Assembly (NCBI RefSeq): GCF_012844365.1
Contig: NZ_CP051626.1
Coordinates: 2,046,001-2,110,000 of the forward strand
Direction: 5' to 3'
Source: Brevibacterium sp. 'Marine'
GTDB lineage: Bacteria > Actinomycetota > Actinomycetes > Actinomycetales > Brevibacteriaceae
DNA: 64,000 nucleotides
The translations under genes and the position numbers were made by a program. This document shows, in pieces, positions 26,959 through 35,308 of this stretch. Within the stretch, counting starts at the first letter, position 1. Each line of letters begins with the position of its first letter. The notes beneath the pieces are model-generated. The model had not been told where the DNA came from. It searched no databases and saw only the letters and a list, made by a program, of their open reading frames with translations.

Positions 26959-26996
26959 TGTAACCCGGTCGTTACCGAGCCGTTATACACCGTAAC
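26959..26996 (-). promoter_or_regulatory. Three or four TAAC boxes at 11-bp spacing upstream of the Rpf gene
   Basis: On the minus strand ATAACG, GTAACG and GTTACA begin at 26986, 26975 and 26964, exactly 11 bp apart, with a further GTTACG at 26996. This is the spacing I recall for MtrA sites (8-bp direct repeats separated by 3 bp). Confidence 0.55.
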
Positions 26997-27093
26997 GAAT
27001 CAACTGCCGCATTTGAACCCGAGACCGTGAATTCAGCATCCGAATCGCCTCCGCGCTCTCTGAGCGAAGCGTGATAACAAGCGGCTCCCCCGG

Positions 27094-29466
27094 TCAGGCA
27101 TTCACATATGCGGCCAGGTGCTCGGCGGTCAGCGAACCGTTCGTCTTGACTCCTGCGACCAGTTCGGCCGGGCTGCCTTCGAACACGATGGAACCTCCGT
27201 CATGTCCGGCACCGGGTCCCAGGTCGATGATGTGATCGGCATGAGCCATCACGGCCTGATGGTGTTCGATGACGACGACGGTCCGACCCGAGTCGACAAG
27301 TCCGTCGAGCAGACGCAACAGGTTCTCGACATCGGCCAGGTGCAGTCCGGTCGTCGGCTCATCGAGGATGATCACCTGCGCCGCATCGGCGGCCTTCGCC
27401 GATAAGTGCACCGCCAGTTTCAGTCTCTGGCGCTCTCCCCCGGACAGCGTCGTCAGCGGCTGGCCGAGACTGACATAGCCGAGTCCCACCTCGGCGAGGA
27501 TCTTCAGAATCTTCACGACCGCGGGAATGCGCGACTCCCCCGCACTGAAGTGCGTAATCGCCGAATCCACCGGCAGGTCGAGGACGTCACGGATATTCAG
27601 TCCGCCCAAGGTGAAATCGAGCACCTCGGCTTGGAACCCCTTGCCCTCGCATTCGTCGCAGGGTGCCGACACGCCGCCCATAAGCGCCATATCCGAATAG
27701 ATGATCCCGGCGCCGTTGCAGACCGGGCAGGCGCCTTCGGAATTCGCGCTGAACAGGGCGGGTTTGACCCCATTGGCCTTCGCGAACGCCTTCCGAATGG
27801 GCTCGAGCATCCCCGTATACGTGGCCGGGTTGCTGCGCCGGGATCCCTTGATCGGCGCCTGATCGATCATCACGACGCCCTCGCGTCCCCGCAGGGACCC
27901 TTCGATGAGGCTGCTCTTGCCCGAACCGGCGACTCCGGTGACGACGGTGAGCACGCCGAGGGGCACATCGACGTCGACATCGCGCAGATTGTGCGATCCG
28001 GCACCGCGGATCTCCAGTGCCCCTGCCGACTCCCGCACCGTGTCCTTGAGTGCGGCGGTGTATCCGAGGTGGCGACCGGTGAGAGTGTCCGATTCCCGGA
28101 GACCGTCGACGGTGCCGGTGAAGGTGACCTCTCCCCCGTTGCTGCCCGCGCCGGGACCGAGGTCGACGATGTGGTCGGCGATGAGGATCGTCTCGGACTT
28201 GTGTTCGACGACGAGGACCGTATTGCCCTTGTCCCGCAGCGCCAGCAGCAGGTCATTCATCGCGCGGATGTCGTGCGGATGCAGGCCGATCGTCGGTTCG
28301 TCGAAGACATAGGTGACGTCCGTGAGCGACGAACCCAGGTGGCGGACCAGTTTGATCCGCTGCGCCTCTCCCCCGGACAGCGATCCCGCCGATCGGTCCA
28401 GCGACAGATATCCGAGGCCGATGTCGTTGAAGGCGCGCACATCCGCACGCAGGGACTCGAGCAGCACCGAGGCGGCCCCCGGGGTGACCTGGTCGAGCCA
28501 TTCCGTGATGTCCGAGATCTGCAGGGCGCAGACATCGGCGATGGACCGACCGGCGATCAGGGAGGACCGCGCGGCCGCATTGAGACGAGTGCCCTCGCAG
28601 TCGGGACAGGTGGTGAAGACGACGGCTCGGTCGACGAATTCCCGGATGTGCTTCTGCATCGAGTCTCGATCCTTGGACAGGAACGACCGCTGGATCCGCG
28701 GGATCAGCCCGTCGAAGGTGATGTTCGTGCCATTGATCCTGACCTTCTCGCCTTCGGCGTAGAGAAGGTAGTGTCGCTCTTTCTCATCGAAGTCGGCGAT
28801 CGGTTTGTCCGGGTCGAAGTAGCCGGATTCGGAGAACATGCGCACGGACCAACCGCCGGGTTTGTACCCGGGGACCGTGATGGCTCCGTCGTTCAAGGAT
28901 TTCGACTCATCGACCACCTCGGCGATGGAGATGTCCGTGGCTGTACCCATGCCCTCACAGAGCGGGCACATTCCGCCGTTGACGGAGAAGGACCTGCGCT
29001 CGACCTGCTTGCCCTCGCCCTTGTCGATACTCACCGCGCCTTTCCCGCTCAGGGTGGCCACGTTGAAGGAGTAGGCGTTGGTCGACCCGAGGTTCGGTTC
29101 TGCCAGACGAGCGAAGAGGGTGCGCAGCTTCGCATTGATGTCCGAGACCGTACCCACGGTGGATCGCGGGTTCGCTCCGATCCGCTCCTGATCGACGAGG
29201 ATGGCCGTCGTCAGCCCCTCGAGGACATCGACTTCGGGTCGGGCCATCGCCGGCATGAAGCCTTGGACGAACGCAGAATAGGTCTCGTTGATCATCCGCT
29301 GGGACTCGGCGGCGATGGTGTGGAAGACCAGCGAACTCTTGCCGGAACCGGAGACTCCGGTGAAGACCGTCAGGCGACGTTTGGGGATCTCGACGCTTAA
29401 GTTCTTGAGATTGTTCTCCCGGGCTCCGCTGACGCGGATGAGGTCATGGCTGTCTGCGGTGTGCAC
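27094..29466 (-). CDS. UvrA-like ABC ATPase (class II UvrA, UvrA2)
   Basis: 790 aa, shorter than the about 950 aa of UvrA. Two ABC ATPase halves are present: Walker A FTGVSGSGKSSLVFHT near residue 35 and GVAGSGKSSLIEG near 515, with signatures SGGEAQRIKL and SGGERQRLKL. Zinc-finger Cys pairs (CPLCEGMG; CPDCEGTRLN; CPVCNGAG and CDECEGKGF) are retained. The UvrB-binding region appears reduced, as in UvrA2 proteins, which aid DNA-damage or drug tolerance. It starts 5 bp after a VOC gene and is probably co-transcribed with it. Confidence 0.92.
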   Translation of the reverse strand: MHTADSHDLIRVSGARENNLKNLSVEIPKRRLTVFTGVSGSGKSSLVFHTIAAESQRMINETYSAFVQGFMPAMARPEVDVLEGLTTAILVDQERIGANPRSTVGTVSDINAKLRTLFARLAEPNLGSTNAYSFNVATLSGKGAVSIDKGEGKQVERRSFSVNGGMCPLCEGMGTATDISIAEVVDESKSLNDGAITVPGYKPGGWSVRMFSESGYFDPDKPIADFDEKERHYLLYAEGEKVRINGTNITFDGLIPRIQRSFLSKDRDSMQKHIREFVDRAVVFTTCPDCEGTRLNAAARSSLIAGRSIADVCALQISDITEWLDQVTPGAASVLLESLRADVRAFNDIGLGYLSLDRSAGSLSGGEAQRIKLVRHLGSSLTDVTYVFDEPTIGLHPHDIRAMNDLLLALRDKGNTVLVVEHKSETILIADHIVDLGPGAGSNGGEVTFTGTVDGLRESDTLTGRHLGYTAALKDTVRESAGALEIRGAGSHNLRDVDVDVPLGVLTVVTGVAGSGKSSLIEGSLRGREGVVMIDQAPIKGSRRSNPATYTGMLEPIRKAFAKANGVKPALFSANSEGACPVCNGAGIIYSDMALMGGVSAPCDECEGKGFQAEVLDFTLGGLNIRDVLDLPVDSAITHFSAGESRIPAVVKILKILAEVGLGYVSLGQPLTTLSGGERQRLKLAVHLSAKAADAAQVIILDEPTTGLHLADVENLLRLLDGLVDSGRTVVVIEHHQAVMAHADHIIDLGPGAGHDGGSIVFEGSPAELVAGVKTNGSLTAEHLAAYVNA

Positions 29467-29471
29467 AGGTC

Positions 29472-29882
29472 TCAGCCTCTCTGCTGGATGCGGATCATGT
29501 TTCCGGCGGGATCCCGCAGGGCGCAGTCGCGCAGACCGTAGGGCTGGTCCATCGGCTCCTGCACGATATCGGCGCCCTTGGCCTCCACCTCGGCGAAGGC
29601 CTCATCGACGTTCGGGCTCGCGAGCACGATCGCGGCATAGCTGCCCTTGGCGATGAGTGCCTCGATGGTCTCCCGTTCGGTGTCGCTGATCGTCGGGTCG
29701 GTCACGGGCGGGGTGAGCACGATCGATGTGTCGGGTTGGCCGACCGGTCCCACCGTCAGCCAGCGCATGCGTCCGGCACCGACGTCGAGGCGCAGTTCGA
29801 AGCCGAGGATGTCACGGTAGAAGGTCAATGATTCGTCCGCATCGGTGTGCGGCAGGAAGCTGGCGTTGATCGAGATGTCCAT
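29472..29882 (-). CDS. VOC-superfamily protein (glyoxalase/bleomycin-resistance fold)
   Basis: 136 aa, two beta-alpha-beta-beta-beta units: FLPHTDADESLTFYRDILGF and, in the second half, LASPNVDEAFAEVEAKGADI ending in GLRDCALRDPAGNMIRIQQ. Such proteins bind metals or small ligands such as antibiotics; the ligand here is unknown. On the minus strand TACGAT lies 7 bases before the ATG, so it probably has its own leaderless promoter and leads a VOC-uvrA2 operon. A DNA-binding-drug tolerance role alongside UvrA2 is possible but inferred. Confidence 0.88.
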   Translation of the reverse strand: MDISINASFLPHTDADESLTFYRDILGFELRLDVGAGRMRWLTVGPVGQPDTSIVLTPPVTDPTISDTERETIEALIAKGSYAAIVLASPNVDEAFAEVEAKGADIVQEPMDQPYGLRDCALRDPAGNMIRIQQRG

Positions 29883-29901
29883 GTGAGCAATCGTAGACTG
29901 C

Positions 29902-30309
29902 TCAGTCAGGTGGGACTTCTCGATTCCTGACCGGTCGCAGGGCATTCTTCACTACGATCGTCGGCAGCCGGTGTTCGCCTGCGGCGACTTCGTCGCGGTA
30001 GCGGGTCGGTGAGAGTCCGACGAGTTCGCTGAAGCGGGTGCTGAAGGTGCCCAGGGAGGAGAATCCGACGGTGAAGCAGATCTCGGTGATTGTGAGATCG
30101 CCGCGGCGGATGAGGGCCATGGCGCGTTCGATCCTGCGCGTCATGAGATACGAATAGGGCGATTCGCCGAAGGCCGCTCTGAACTGACGGCTGAGGTGCC
30201 CGGCGGACATGTGCACGCCTGTGGCCAGGGCCTCTACGCTCAAGGGCTGGTCGAATTCGCGGTCGATGCGGTCCCGAACTCGGCGCAGAGCCACCAGTTG
30301 CTCATTCAC
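29902..30309 (-). CDS. AraC-family transcriptional regulator, DNA-binding domain only
   Basis: 135 aa with the two helix-turn-helix motifs of AraC (LSVEALATGVHMSAGHLSRQ then ITEICFTVGFSSLGTFSTRF) and no ligand-binding domain. The GTG start overlaps the stop of the upstream permease (GTGA), so it is translationally coupled to the puo-permease transcript. The next gene is a VOC protein 19 bp away, a pairing often seen for short AraC proteins. A longer open frame reaches back to 31521, but that part is antisense-like Arg/His/Gly-rich sequence overlapping the permease. Confidence 0.88.
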   Translation of the reverse strand: MNEQLVALRRVRDRIDREFDQPLSVEALATGVHMSAGHLSRQFRAAFGESPYSYLMTRRIERAMALIRRGDLTITEICFTVGFSSLGTFSTRFSELVGLSPTRYRDEVAAGEHRLPTIVVKNALRPVRNREVPPD

Positions 30310-31829
30310 CCCTCGTCGACTCCCTGTTTCAGGGTGCGTCCGCGGAAGAAGTCGGGGTGGCGGATGGATTGGATGATCATGATGACCACGCCCAGGGCCA
30401 GTACTCCGATGCCGAGGACGAAGACGAGTCCGATGCCGAAGATTGAGGAGCCCGATCCGTAGTCGGGATCGAGGGAGTCGATCGCGGTGGTGACGAAGAT
30501 GACCAGCAGGGTCACGCCGCCGATGAGCGGGAACAGCAACCGGAAGAACAACGTGCGGGTCGAGGCGAACAGACTGCGGCGGAAGTACCAGATGCAGGCC
30601 AGACCCGTGATGCCGTAGTAGAAGCAGACCATAAGGCCCAGAGCGGTGATCGTGTCCCACAGGGCGTTCTCGGACAGCAGACGCATGACGACGTAGAAGA
30701 TGATCGCTGCTCCCGCCGAGGTGACGGTGGCCACGGACGGCGATTTGTACCGTGGGGAGACGCGACCGTACTTCTCCGGCAGTGCTCCGTAGTGGCCCAT
30801 CGCCAGGATCGTCCGGGAGGGCGAGACCATCGTCGCCTGCAGCGACGACAGAGAGGAGGAGAGCACCGCGATGGATACGAGAACCGCGAAGGGACCCATG
30901 ACAGGGCCGGCGAGTGAGGCGAAGATCGATTCCTGGTTGTCCGGATTGCCTGCCCCGAGCCCCTCGGTGCCGATGCCGGCGAACGAGATGACCGCGATCG
31001 TGCAGGCGATGTAGATGATGACGATCGCGATGATCGTGAGCATGGCGGCCCGGCCCGGGGTCTTCTCCGGATCCTTCGCCTCCTCGTTCATCGTGATCAC
31101 CGTGTCCCAGCCCCAGAAAAGGAAGATCGACAGTGACACGGCAGCCGCGACGGTGGAGAAGTCGCCGGCCGACAGCGGGTTGAACCAGTCGAATGAGACC
31201 GGGGTCGGGTCGAAGGCGGTGCCGTTCGCCACTTGCACGATCGCGGCGATGACGAACCATCCCAGCGCCAGCACCTGGAAGGCGACCAGCCACACCTGCA
31301 GCTTCTCCGTGGCTTCGACTCCCCGATACGATACCCAGGCCGCGGCGGCGGTGAGGATGATCGTGACGGGGATGTTGATCCACAGAACCCGGGTGAGTTC
31401 GGCGATGGACGGATCGGAGAACACCTGCGACAGGAGGAGGAAGAGGAAGTCGACGGCCACGGCCGCGAGATTGGACAGCACGAGGACGGTGGCGGCGACG
31501 AGTCCCCAGCCGCCCATCCATCCGAGCCAGGGCCCGAATGCTCTGGTCGCCCAGGTGAAGGTGGTTCCCGAGTCGGGCATCGCCGTGTTCAGTTCCCGGT
31601 AGCCGAAGACGACCAGGAGCATCGGCACGAAGCCGATGAGCAGCACGGCTGGGGTGTGCACCCCGACTTCGGAGATCGTCGGGCCCAATCCTGAGGTCAG
31701 CGTATAGGCCGGGGCGATGCAGGAGATGCCGATGACGGCTCCCCCGATGGCTCCGATCTTGCCGGCGGAGAGTCCCTTGGCGCTCAGTCCGCTCGTGTTC
31801 GTCGACGGTGACGGCTGTGTGCTGCTCAT
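30306..31829 (-). CDS. APC-superfamily amino acid/amine permease
   Basis: 507 aa, about twelve hydrophobic helices. Helix I has the unwound Gly-rich start GAIGGAVIGISCIAPAYTLTSG, and GTTFTWATRAFGPWLG and FLFWGWDTVITMNEE fit the APC family. It begins 1 bp after the putrescine oxidase stop, which makes a polyamine or amine the best substrate guess. The family also covers amino acids, so this is an inference from context. Confidence 0.92.
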   Translation of the reverse strand: MSSTQPSPSTNTSGLSAKGLSAGKIGAIGGAVIGISCIAPAYTLTSGLGPTISEVGVHTPAVLLIGFVPMLLVVFGYRELNTAMPDSGTTFTWATRAFGPWLGWMGGWGLVAATVLVLSNLAAVAVDFLFLLLSQVFSDPSIAELTRVLWINIPVTIILTAAAAWVSYRGVEATEKLQVWLVAFQVLALGWFVIAAIVQVANGTAFDPTPVSFDWFNPLSAGDFSTVAAAVSLSIFLFWGWDTVITMNEEAKDPEKTPGRAAMLTIIAIVIIYIACTIAVISFAGIGTEGLGAGNPDNQESIFASLAGPVMGPFAVLVSIAVLSSSLSSLQATMVSPSRTILAMGHYGALPEKYGRVSPRYKSPSVATVTSAGAAIIFYVVMRLLSENALWDTITALGLMVCFYYGITGLACIWYFRRSLFASTRTLFFRLLFPLIGGVTLLVIFVTTAIDSLDPDYGSGSSIFGIGLVFVLGIGVLALGVVIMIIQSIRHPDFFRGRTLKQGVDEG

Positions 31830-31830
31830 C

Positions 31831-33189
31831 TCAGGAGATCTCGCCGAGGATCCTCTCGGCGGTGGCGGTGCCGATGCGCACTGCTCCGTCGACGTGCTGG
31901 TAGCCTTCGGCGGCGATATCGGAGCTGGCGAAGTGGATCGGTCCGACCGGGTCGTTCTGGAACGGCCCCCACCGGTGCAGACCGCCCAGGTCGTAGCTGG
32001 TCGCATAGGCACCGCGAGTCCATTCCTCCGCGCCGAAGTCGGAGAGGTAGAACACGCGGGGGTCGAGAGCCTTCGGGCCGAGGAATTCGGCCAGCGCCTC
32101 GAGGATCGTCGCCCGGCGGGTCTCCTCGTCGAGGGCCCACATGGCGTCGGCGTTGACATCGGAGATGAACCCGACGAGGGTGCCCTGCTCTTCGCCGTGG
32201 TTCGTGTTGTCGTAGACCTCTTGGACGAGACGGGAGGCGCCGAATCCGGTTCCGCACAGACCGTCCTCACGCCAGAACGGAGTGTCGTAGGTGGCGTGGA
32301 CCTTGATGACGAGTCCCATCGACTGGTGTTGGTGGAAGATCTGCTGGAGCCGCGGCAGAGGCGGGTCATAGCTGATGCGTGAGTAGAGGTTCGGCGGGAC
32401 GGCGACGATCGCGGACCGGGCGCTGACACTCAGTTCGTCGGTCGAGACGTGGACTTCGGTCTCCGACCATTCGATCCGACGCACCGGCTGCTGCAGACGG
32501 ACGATGTCATCACCGAGTTCTTCAGCCATCTGCACCGAAACCGACTGCATCCCGCCGACGACGCGACGATCGAGGATGAAATGATCGTCGACGAGGTTCG
32601 TGAATGATCCCGCCGAGGCAGCCATGAGGATGGCCTGGAGCGTTGAGAAGGTGGTGGCGGGCTTGGTCAGCATGCCACCGGCGACGAACAGCCCGATGTT
32701 CTCGCAGGCGAGTTCGTCCTCGGACTGCTCACGCAGCCAGTGGTGAAAGGAGATCGTGTCGAGTTCGGCAGCGTCTTCGGCATCCCAGGGGGCCGTCGGT
32801 CCGATCCGGGCAGCGAGTTCGTCGAGGAGGCCGATGAGGCGTTCCATCTCGGCCCGGGTCGACTCCCCCACGGGGAACATCTCGCCCGAGTACACGGTGC
32901 GGGTTCCGTCGGGTGCGATGTAGACGCTGTCGCCGTCGCGGTAGCGAGGGTAGGTCTCTTTGCCGAGTTCGTCGACGAGGGCCAGCAGCGCGGTCTGGTC
33001 CGGAGAGATCCACTGTCCGCCGAGTTCGAACATCTGCCCGTCGATGTGTTCGGTCCAGGTGCGTCCGCCCACACGATCACGAGCTTCGAGGACGATGACG
33101 CTGTGTCCGGACTTCCGCAGGCGACGGGCCGCGCTCAGACCCGATGGGCCTGCTCCGATGATGACGACGTCACAGGTTTCTGCGGACAT
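31831..33189 (-). CDS. puo: Flavin-dependent amine oxidase, putrescine oxidase type
   Basis: 452 aa flavoprotein. The FAD dinucleotide fold is VVIIGAGPSGLSAARRLRKS, then EARDRVGGRTWT. GGQWISPDQTALLALVDELG and SDIAAEGYQHVDGAVRIG follow closely the putrescine oxidases of Rhodococcus and Kocuria as I remember them. It would oxidise putrescine to 4-aminobutanal with release of ammonia and H2O2. ATG follows AGGAGGAG. It heads an operon with a permease and an AraC regulator, consistent with polyamine uptake and use. Cadaverine or another monoamine remains possible. Confidence 0.88.
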   Translation of the reverse strand: MSAETCDVVIIGAGPSGLSAARRLRKSGHSVIVLEARDRVGGRTWTEHIDGQMFELGGQWISPDQTALLALVDELGKETYPRYRDGDSVYIAPDGTRTVYSGEMFPVGESTRAEMERLIGLLDELAARIGPTAPWDAEDAAELDTISFHHWLREQSEDELACENIGLFVAGGMLTKPATTFSTLQAILMAASAGSFTNLVDDHFILDRRVVGGMQSVSVQMAEELGDDIVRLQQPVRRIEWSETEVHVSTDELSVSARSAIVAVPPNLYSRISYDPPLPRLQQIFHQHQSMGLVIKVHATYDTPFWREDGLCGTGFGASRLVQEVYDNTNHGEEQGTLVGFISDVNADAMWALDEETRRATILEALAEFLGPKALDPRVFYLSDFGAEEWTRGAYATSYDLGGLHRWGPFQNDPVGPIHFASSDIAAEGYQHVDGAVRIGTATAERILGEIS

Positions 33190-33259
33190 GGCGGACTCCT
33201 CCTGAAGCGGTTGGGGTGGCTTCAGACTAACGAGGTCCCGCGCCCGTGCCAAGGCGGAT

Positions 33260-33288
33260 CGGGCGAGTGCGGATTCCGCACTCGCCCG
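33260..33288 (-). terminator. Terminator after the SDR gene
   Basis: A 13-bp stem (CGGGCGAGTGCGG / CCGCACTCGCCCG) with a 3-base loop starts 6 bases past the SDR stop. It separates that gene from the puo operon. Confidence 0.7.
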
Positions 33289-33293
33289 GGCGG

Positions 33294-34280
33294 TCAGCGG
33301 AACTCGCGAGGATCCGCCGCCGGATCGTTCTCGAGGGCGGTGATGAAGCGCCACGAATCGGGTCGTGATCCGTCGAGGTCATTGAATCCGTAGTGAACGG
33401 CCAATCCGTGGGTGTCCTGCGTCGTCGAGTTGAACCTGTGCCTGTCGGGATCGGCGGCCAGTGCGACGACGGAGCGCCCGAGCAGATGAGGAGTCTCCGA
33501 GATCGCAAAATCGCGTGGGGGTCCGGTGCGGGTTTCGTCGAACGCATCACGCATCCAGTTGTCCTCTGTGGTACCGAAGTGATCGAGCATCATCTCCGAT
33601 CGCAGCCAACCAGGAGTGACGGCGACCGCGGTCGCTGCCGCCTTTTCGAGTTCGTGGCCGAGTCCGAAAGCCAGTCGGCTAACAGCCGTTTTCGTGAGAT
33701 CGAGGAAGATGCTCTGCCGATAATGGTTCGCGTTGTACGTCGCGGTGCCGTCGGTGATCTCGATATGGAGTCCGCCCGGGTTCCGTGTGAGCAGGGGCAG
33801 GGCGGTGTGTGCGGTGTGCAGGTGAGTGAGCAGACCCGCCCGGAACAGGCGCATCTCGGTATCGAGCTCGGTCTCCCAGAACGGTGTGCCCCAGTCGACG
33901 TAGGCTTCTCCCCCGATGTCGTTGACGAGGATGTCGAGACGACCGTGGCCGGCTTCGATCCGGTCGAGCACGTGTGAGATCTGAGCGGGCTGCAGGTGGT
34001 CGCAGACGTGAGCCTCGGCCAGGCCGCCGTCGCCGGCGATGAGAGATGCGGTGCCTTCGATCGTCTCGCTTCGGCCGTAGTCGGAGGGCCGCTCGCTGGT
34101 CAAGCGGCCGGTGCAGTGGACATAGGCCCCGGCACGAGCGAGATCGCGAGCGATGGCGCGGCCTGCTCCTCGGGTGGCCCCGGCGACGAGGGCGACCTTG
34201 CCGCTCAGAACCCGTCGGGAGAACGGTGCGAAGTCGGACGGATCTGGGATGTGGGCTGGTTCCGGTGTCGGTTCATTCAT
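33294..34280 (-). CDS. Short-chain dehydrogenase/reductase-like protein, catalytic Tyr replaced
   Basis: 328 aa. The Rossmann start is clear (KVALVAGATRGAGRAIARDLARAGA, of which ATRGAGRA is the dinucleotide loop), as is NDIGGEAY. Where this SDR group usually has FYDLXK, it reads IFLDLTK, so the catalytic Tyr is Leu while the Lys is kept. It may be inactive or a ligand-binding relative. It is divergent from a WYL regulator and shares a palindromic control site. An ATG ten codons upstream exists but lies inside that palindrome, so the internal ATG is preferred. Confidence 0.85.
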   Translation of the reverse strand: MNEPTPEPAHIPDPSDFAPFSRRVLSGKVALVAGATRGAGRAIARDLARAGAYVHCTGRLTSERPSDYGRSETIEGTASLIAGDGGLAEAHVCDHLQPAQISHVLDRIEAGHGRLDILVNDIGGEAYVDWGTPFWETELDTEMRLFRAGLLTHLHTAHTALPLLTRNPGGLHIEITDGTATYNANHYRQSIFLDLTKTAVSRLAFGLGHELEKAAATAVAVTPGWLRSEMMLDHFGTTEDNWMRDAFDETRTGPPRDFAISETPHLLGRSVVALAADPDRHRFNSTTQDTHGLAVHYGFNDLDGSRPDSWRFITALENDPAADPREFR

Positions 34281-34301
34281 GAGTCCAGTCTCAGCGCCTT
34301 C

Positions 34302-34322
34302 CACTGACATCTCGTGTCAGTG
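34302..34322. promoter_or_regulatory. Palindrome CACTGACA-N5-TGTCAGTG between SDR and WYL-regulator genes
   Basis: Perfect 8+5+8 inverted repeat in the divergent gap. The right arm is also the upstream box of a PafBC-like promoter for the WYL gene. It may be an autoregulatory operator. Confidence 0.7.
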
Positions 34323-34336
34323 TCCTTCACTATTCT
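34315..34336 (+). promoter_or_regulatory. RecA-NDp/PafBC-type promoter of the WYL regulator, leaderless
   Basis: TGTCAGTG, exactly 8 bases, then TATTCT, with the ATG 7 bases further. This matches TTGTCRGTG-N8-TANNNT except for the first T. Confidence 0.6.
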
Positions 34337-34343
34337 CGCAATT

Positions 34344-35279
34344 ATGAAAGCTGCTCGCCTCGTCTCGGAGATCGTCATCCTCGGTGCGCGTTCTCGGCCG
34401 ATCACAGCATCGGAACTCGCCAAACGTCTCGAGGTCACCGAGCGGACGATCTACCGCGACCTCGGTGAGCTCTCGCGGATGGGCGTTCCCATCATCACCG
34501 AGGCGGGCCCCGGCGGCGGGGTAAGCCTCCTCGGCGATTGGGTCTCGCCTGTGGCGGGTCTCACTCGCGACGAGCTGGACTCGCTGCTCATCGGCTCCCC
34601 CGCCGCGGCCGATCTCGGCTTCTCATCCGAGTTGGCGACGGCACGCGCAAAGGTGCTCACCGAATCCGCGTCGGCGTTCTCGCGACTCATCCTCGTCGAC
34701 GGACCCGACTGGTTCATGGCACAGGAGAGTCCGGAGCAGCTCGACACCGTCGCCGCTGCCTTACGCTCCCAGCGTGGCCTGCAGATCACGTATCGCGGGC
34801 GAAAGGGTCGGCGATTGCGAACGCTTCTGCCTTTGGGGCTCGTCGTCAAAGCGGGTCGATGGTATCTCGCGGCTCAGCCGCCTGGTGGCAGTCCCCGAAC
34901 CTACCGAGTCTCCCGGATCGTCTCCGCCGAGGTGCGATTCCTCGGCATCACTCCCCCACCGTCTTTCGACCTTGCCGAATACTGGAGGAACGCACAGAGC
35001 GAATTCGACGCCTCGATCCGCCGGATTCACGTGAGATTGCGGTTGCCTGTCGCGCAGATCGACGATCTTCTGCACGCGATTCCGGGCCGACTCACCGAGG
35101 AGGCCATCGACTCGGGCCGGACGGATCGCGGCATCATCGAGATCGACCTTCCCATGGAATCCGACGAGGTGGCCGTCAGTCAGCTCGTCACCGTGCCCGG
35201 GGTCGAAGTCCTCTCGCCGATAGAGCTCCGCCGCGGCCTGCACGATCGGGCACGGGCCGCGGCGGAGCTCAATGAGTGA
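34344..35279 (+). CDS. YafY-type transcriptional regulator (HTH_11 + WYL domain)
   Basis: 311 aa. The N-terminal winged helix (ITASELAKRLEVTERTIYRDLGELSRMG, residues about 20-48) is DeoR-like. A WYL domain follows (TYRGRKGRRLRTLLPLGLVVKAGRWYLAAQ), then a C-terminal extension domain. WYL regulators sense nucleic acids or other ligands; PafB and PafC, elsewhere in this window, are relatives. The ATG 7 bases after TATTCT suggests a leaderless transcript. It probably controls itself and the divergent SDR gene through the shared palindrome. Confidence 0.93.
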   Translation: MKAARLVSEIVILGARSRPITASELAKRLEVTERTIYRDLGELSRMGVPIITEAGPGGGVSLLGDWVSPVAGLTRDELDSLLIGSPAAADLGFSSELATARAKVLTESASAFSRLILVDGPDWFMAQESPEQLDTVAAALRSQRGLQITYRGRKGRRLRTLLPLGLVVKAGRWYLAAQPPGGSPRTYRVSRIVSAEVRFLGITPPPSFDLAEYWRNAQSEFDASIRRIHVRLRLPVAQIDDLLHAIPGRLTEEAIDSGRTDRGIIEIDLPMESDEVAVSQLVTVPGVEVLSPIELRRGLHDRARAAAELNE

Positions 35280-35308
35280 GGTGAACGGTCAGCAGCTTCG
35301 GATGGGCG

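Noticed and set aside
26924..27093. Possible c-di-AMP (ydaO-type) riboswitch before the Rpf gene
   Set aside because: Actinobacterial rpf and rlpA genes often carry one, but none of its conserved segments was found here or upstream of the RlpA-type gene.
30310..31521. Upstream extension of the AraC-type frame
   Set aside because: It overlaps the permease gene in another frame and is Arg/His/Gly-rich; only the part from GTG 30309 has an HTH.
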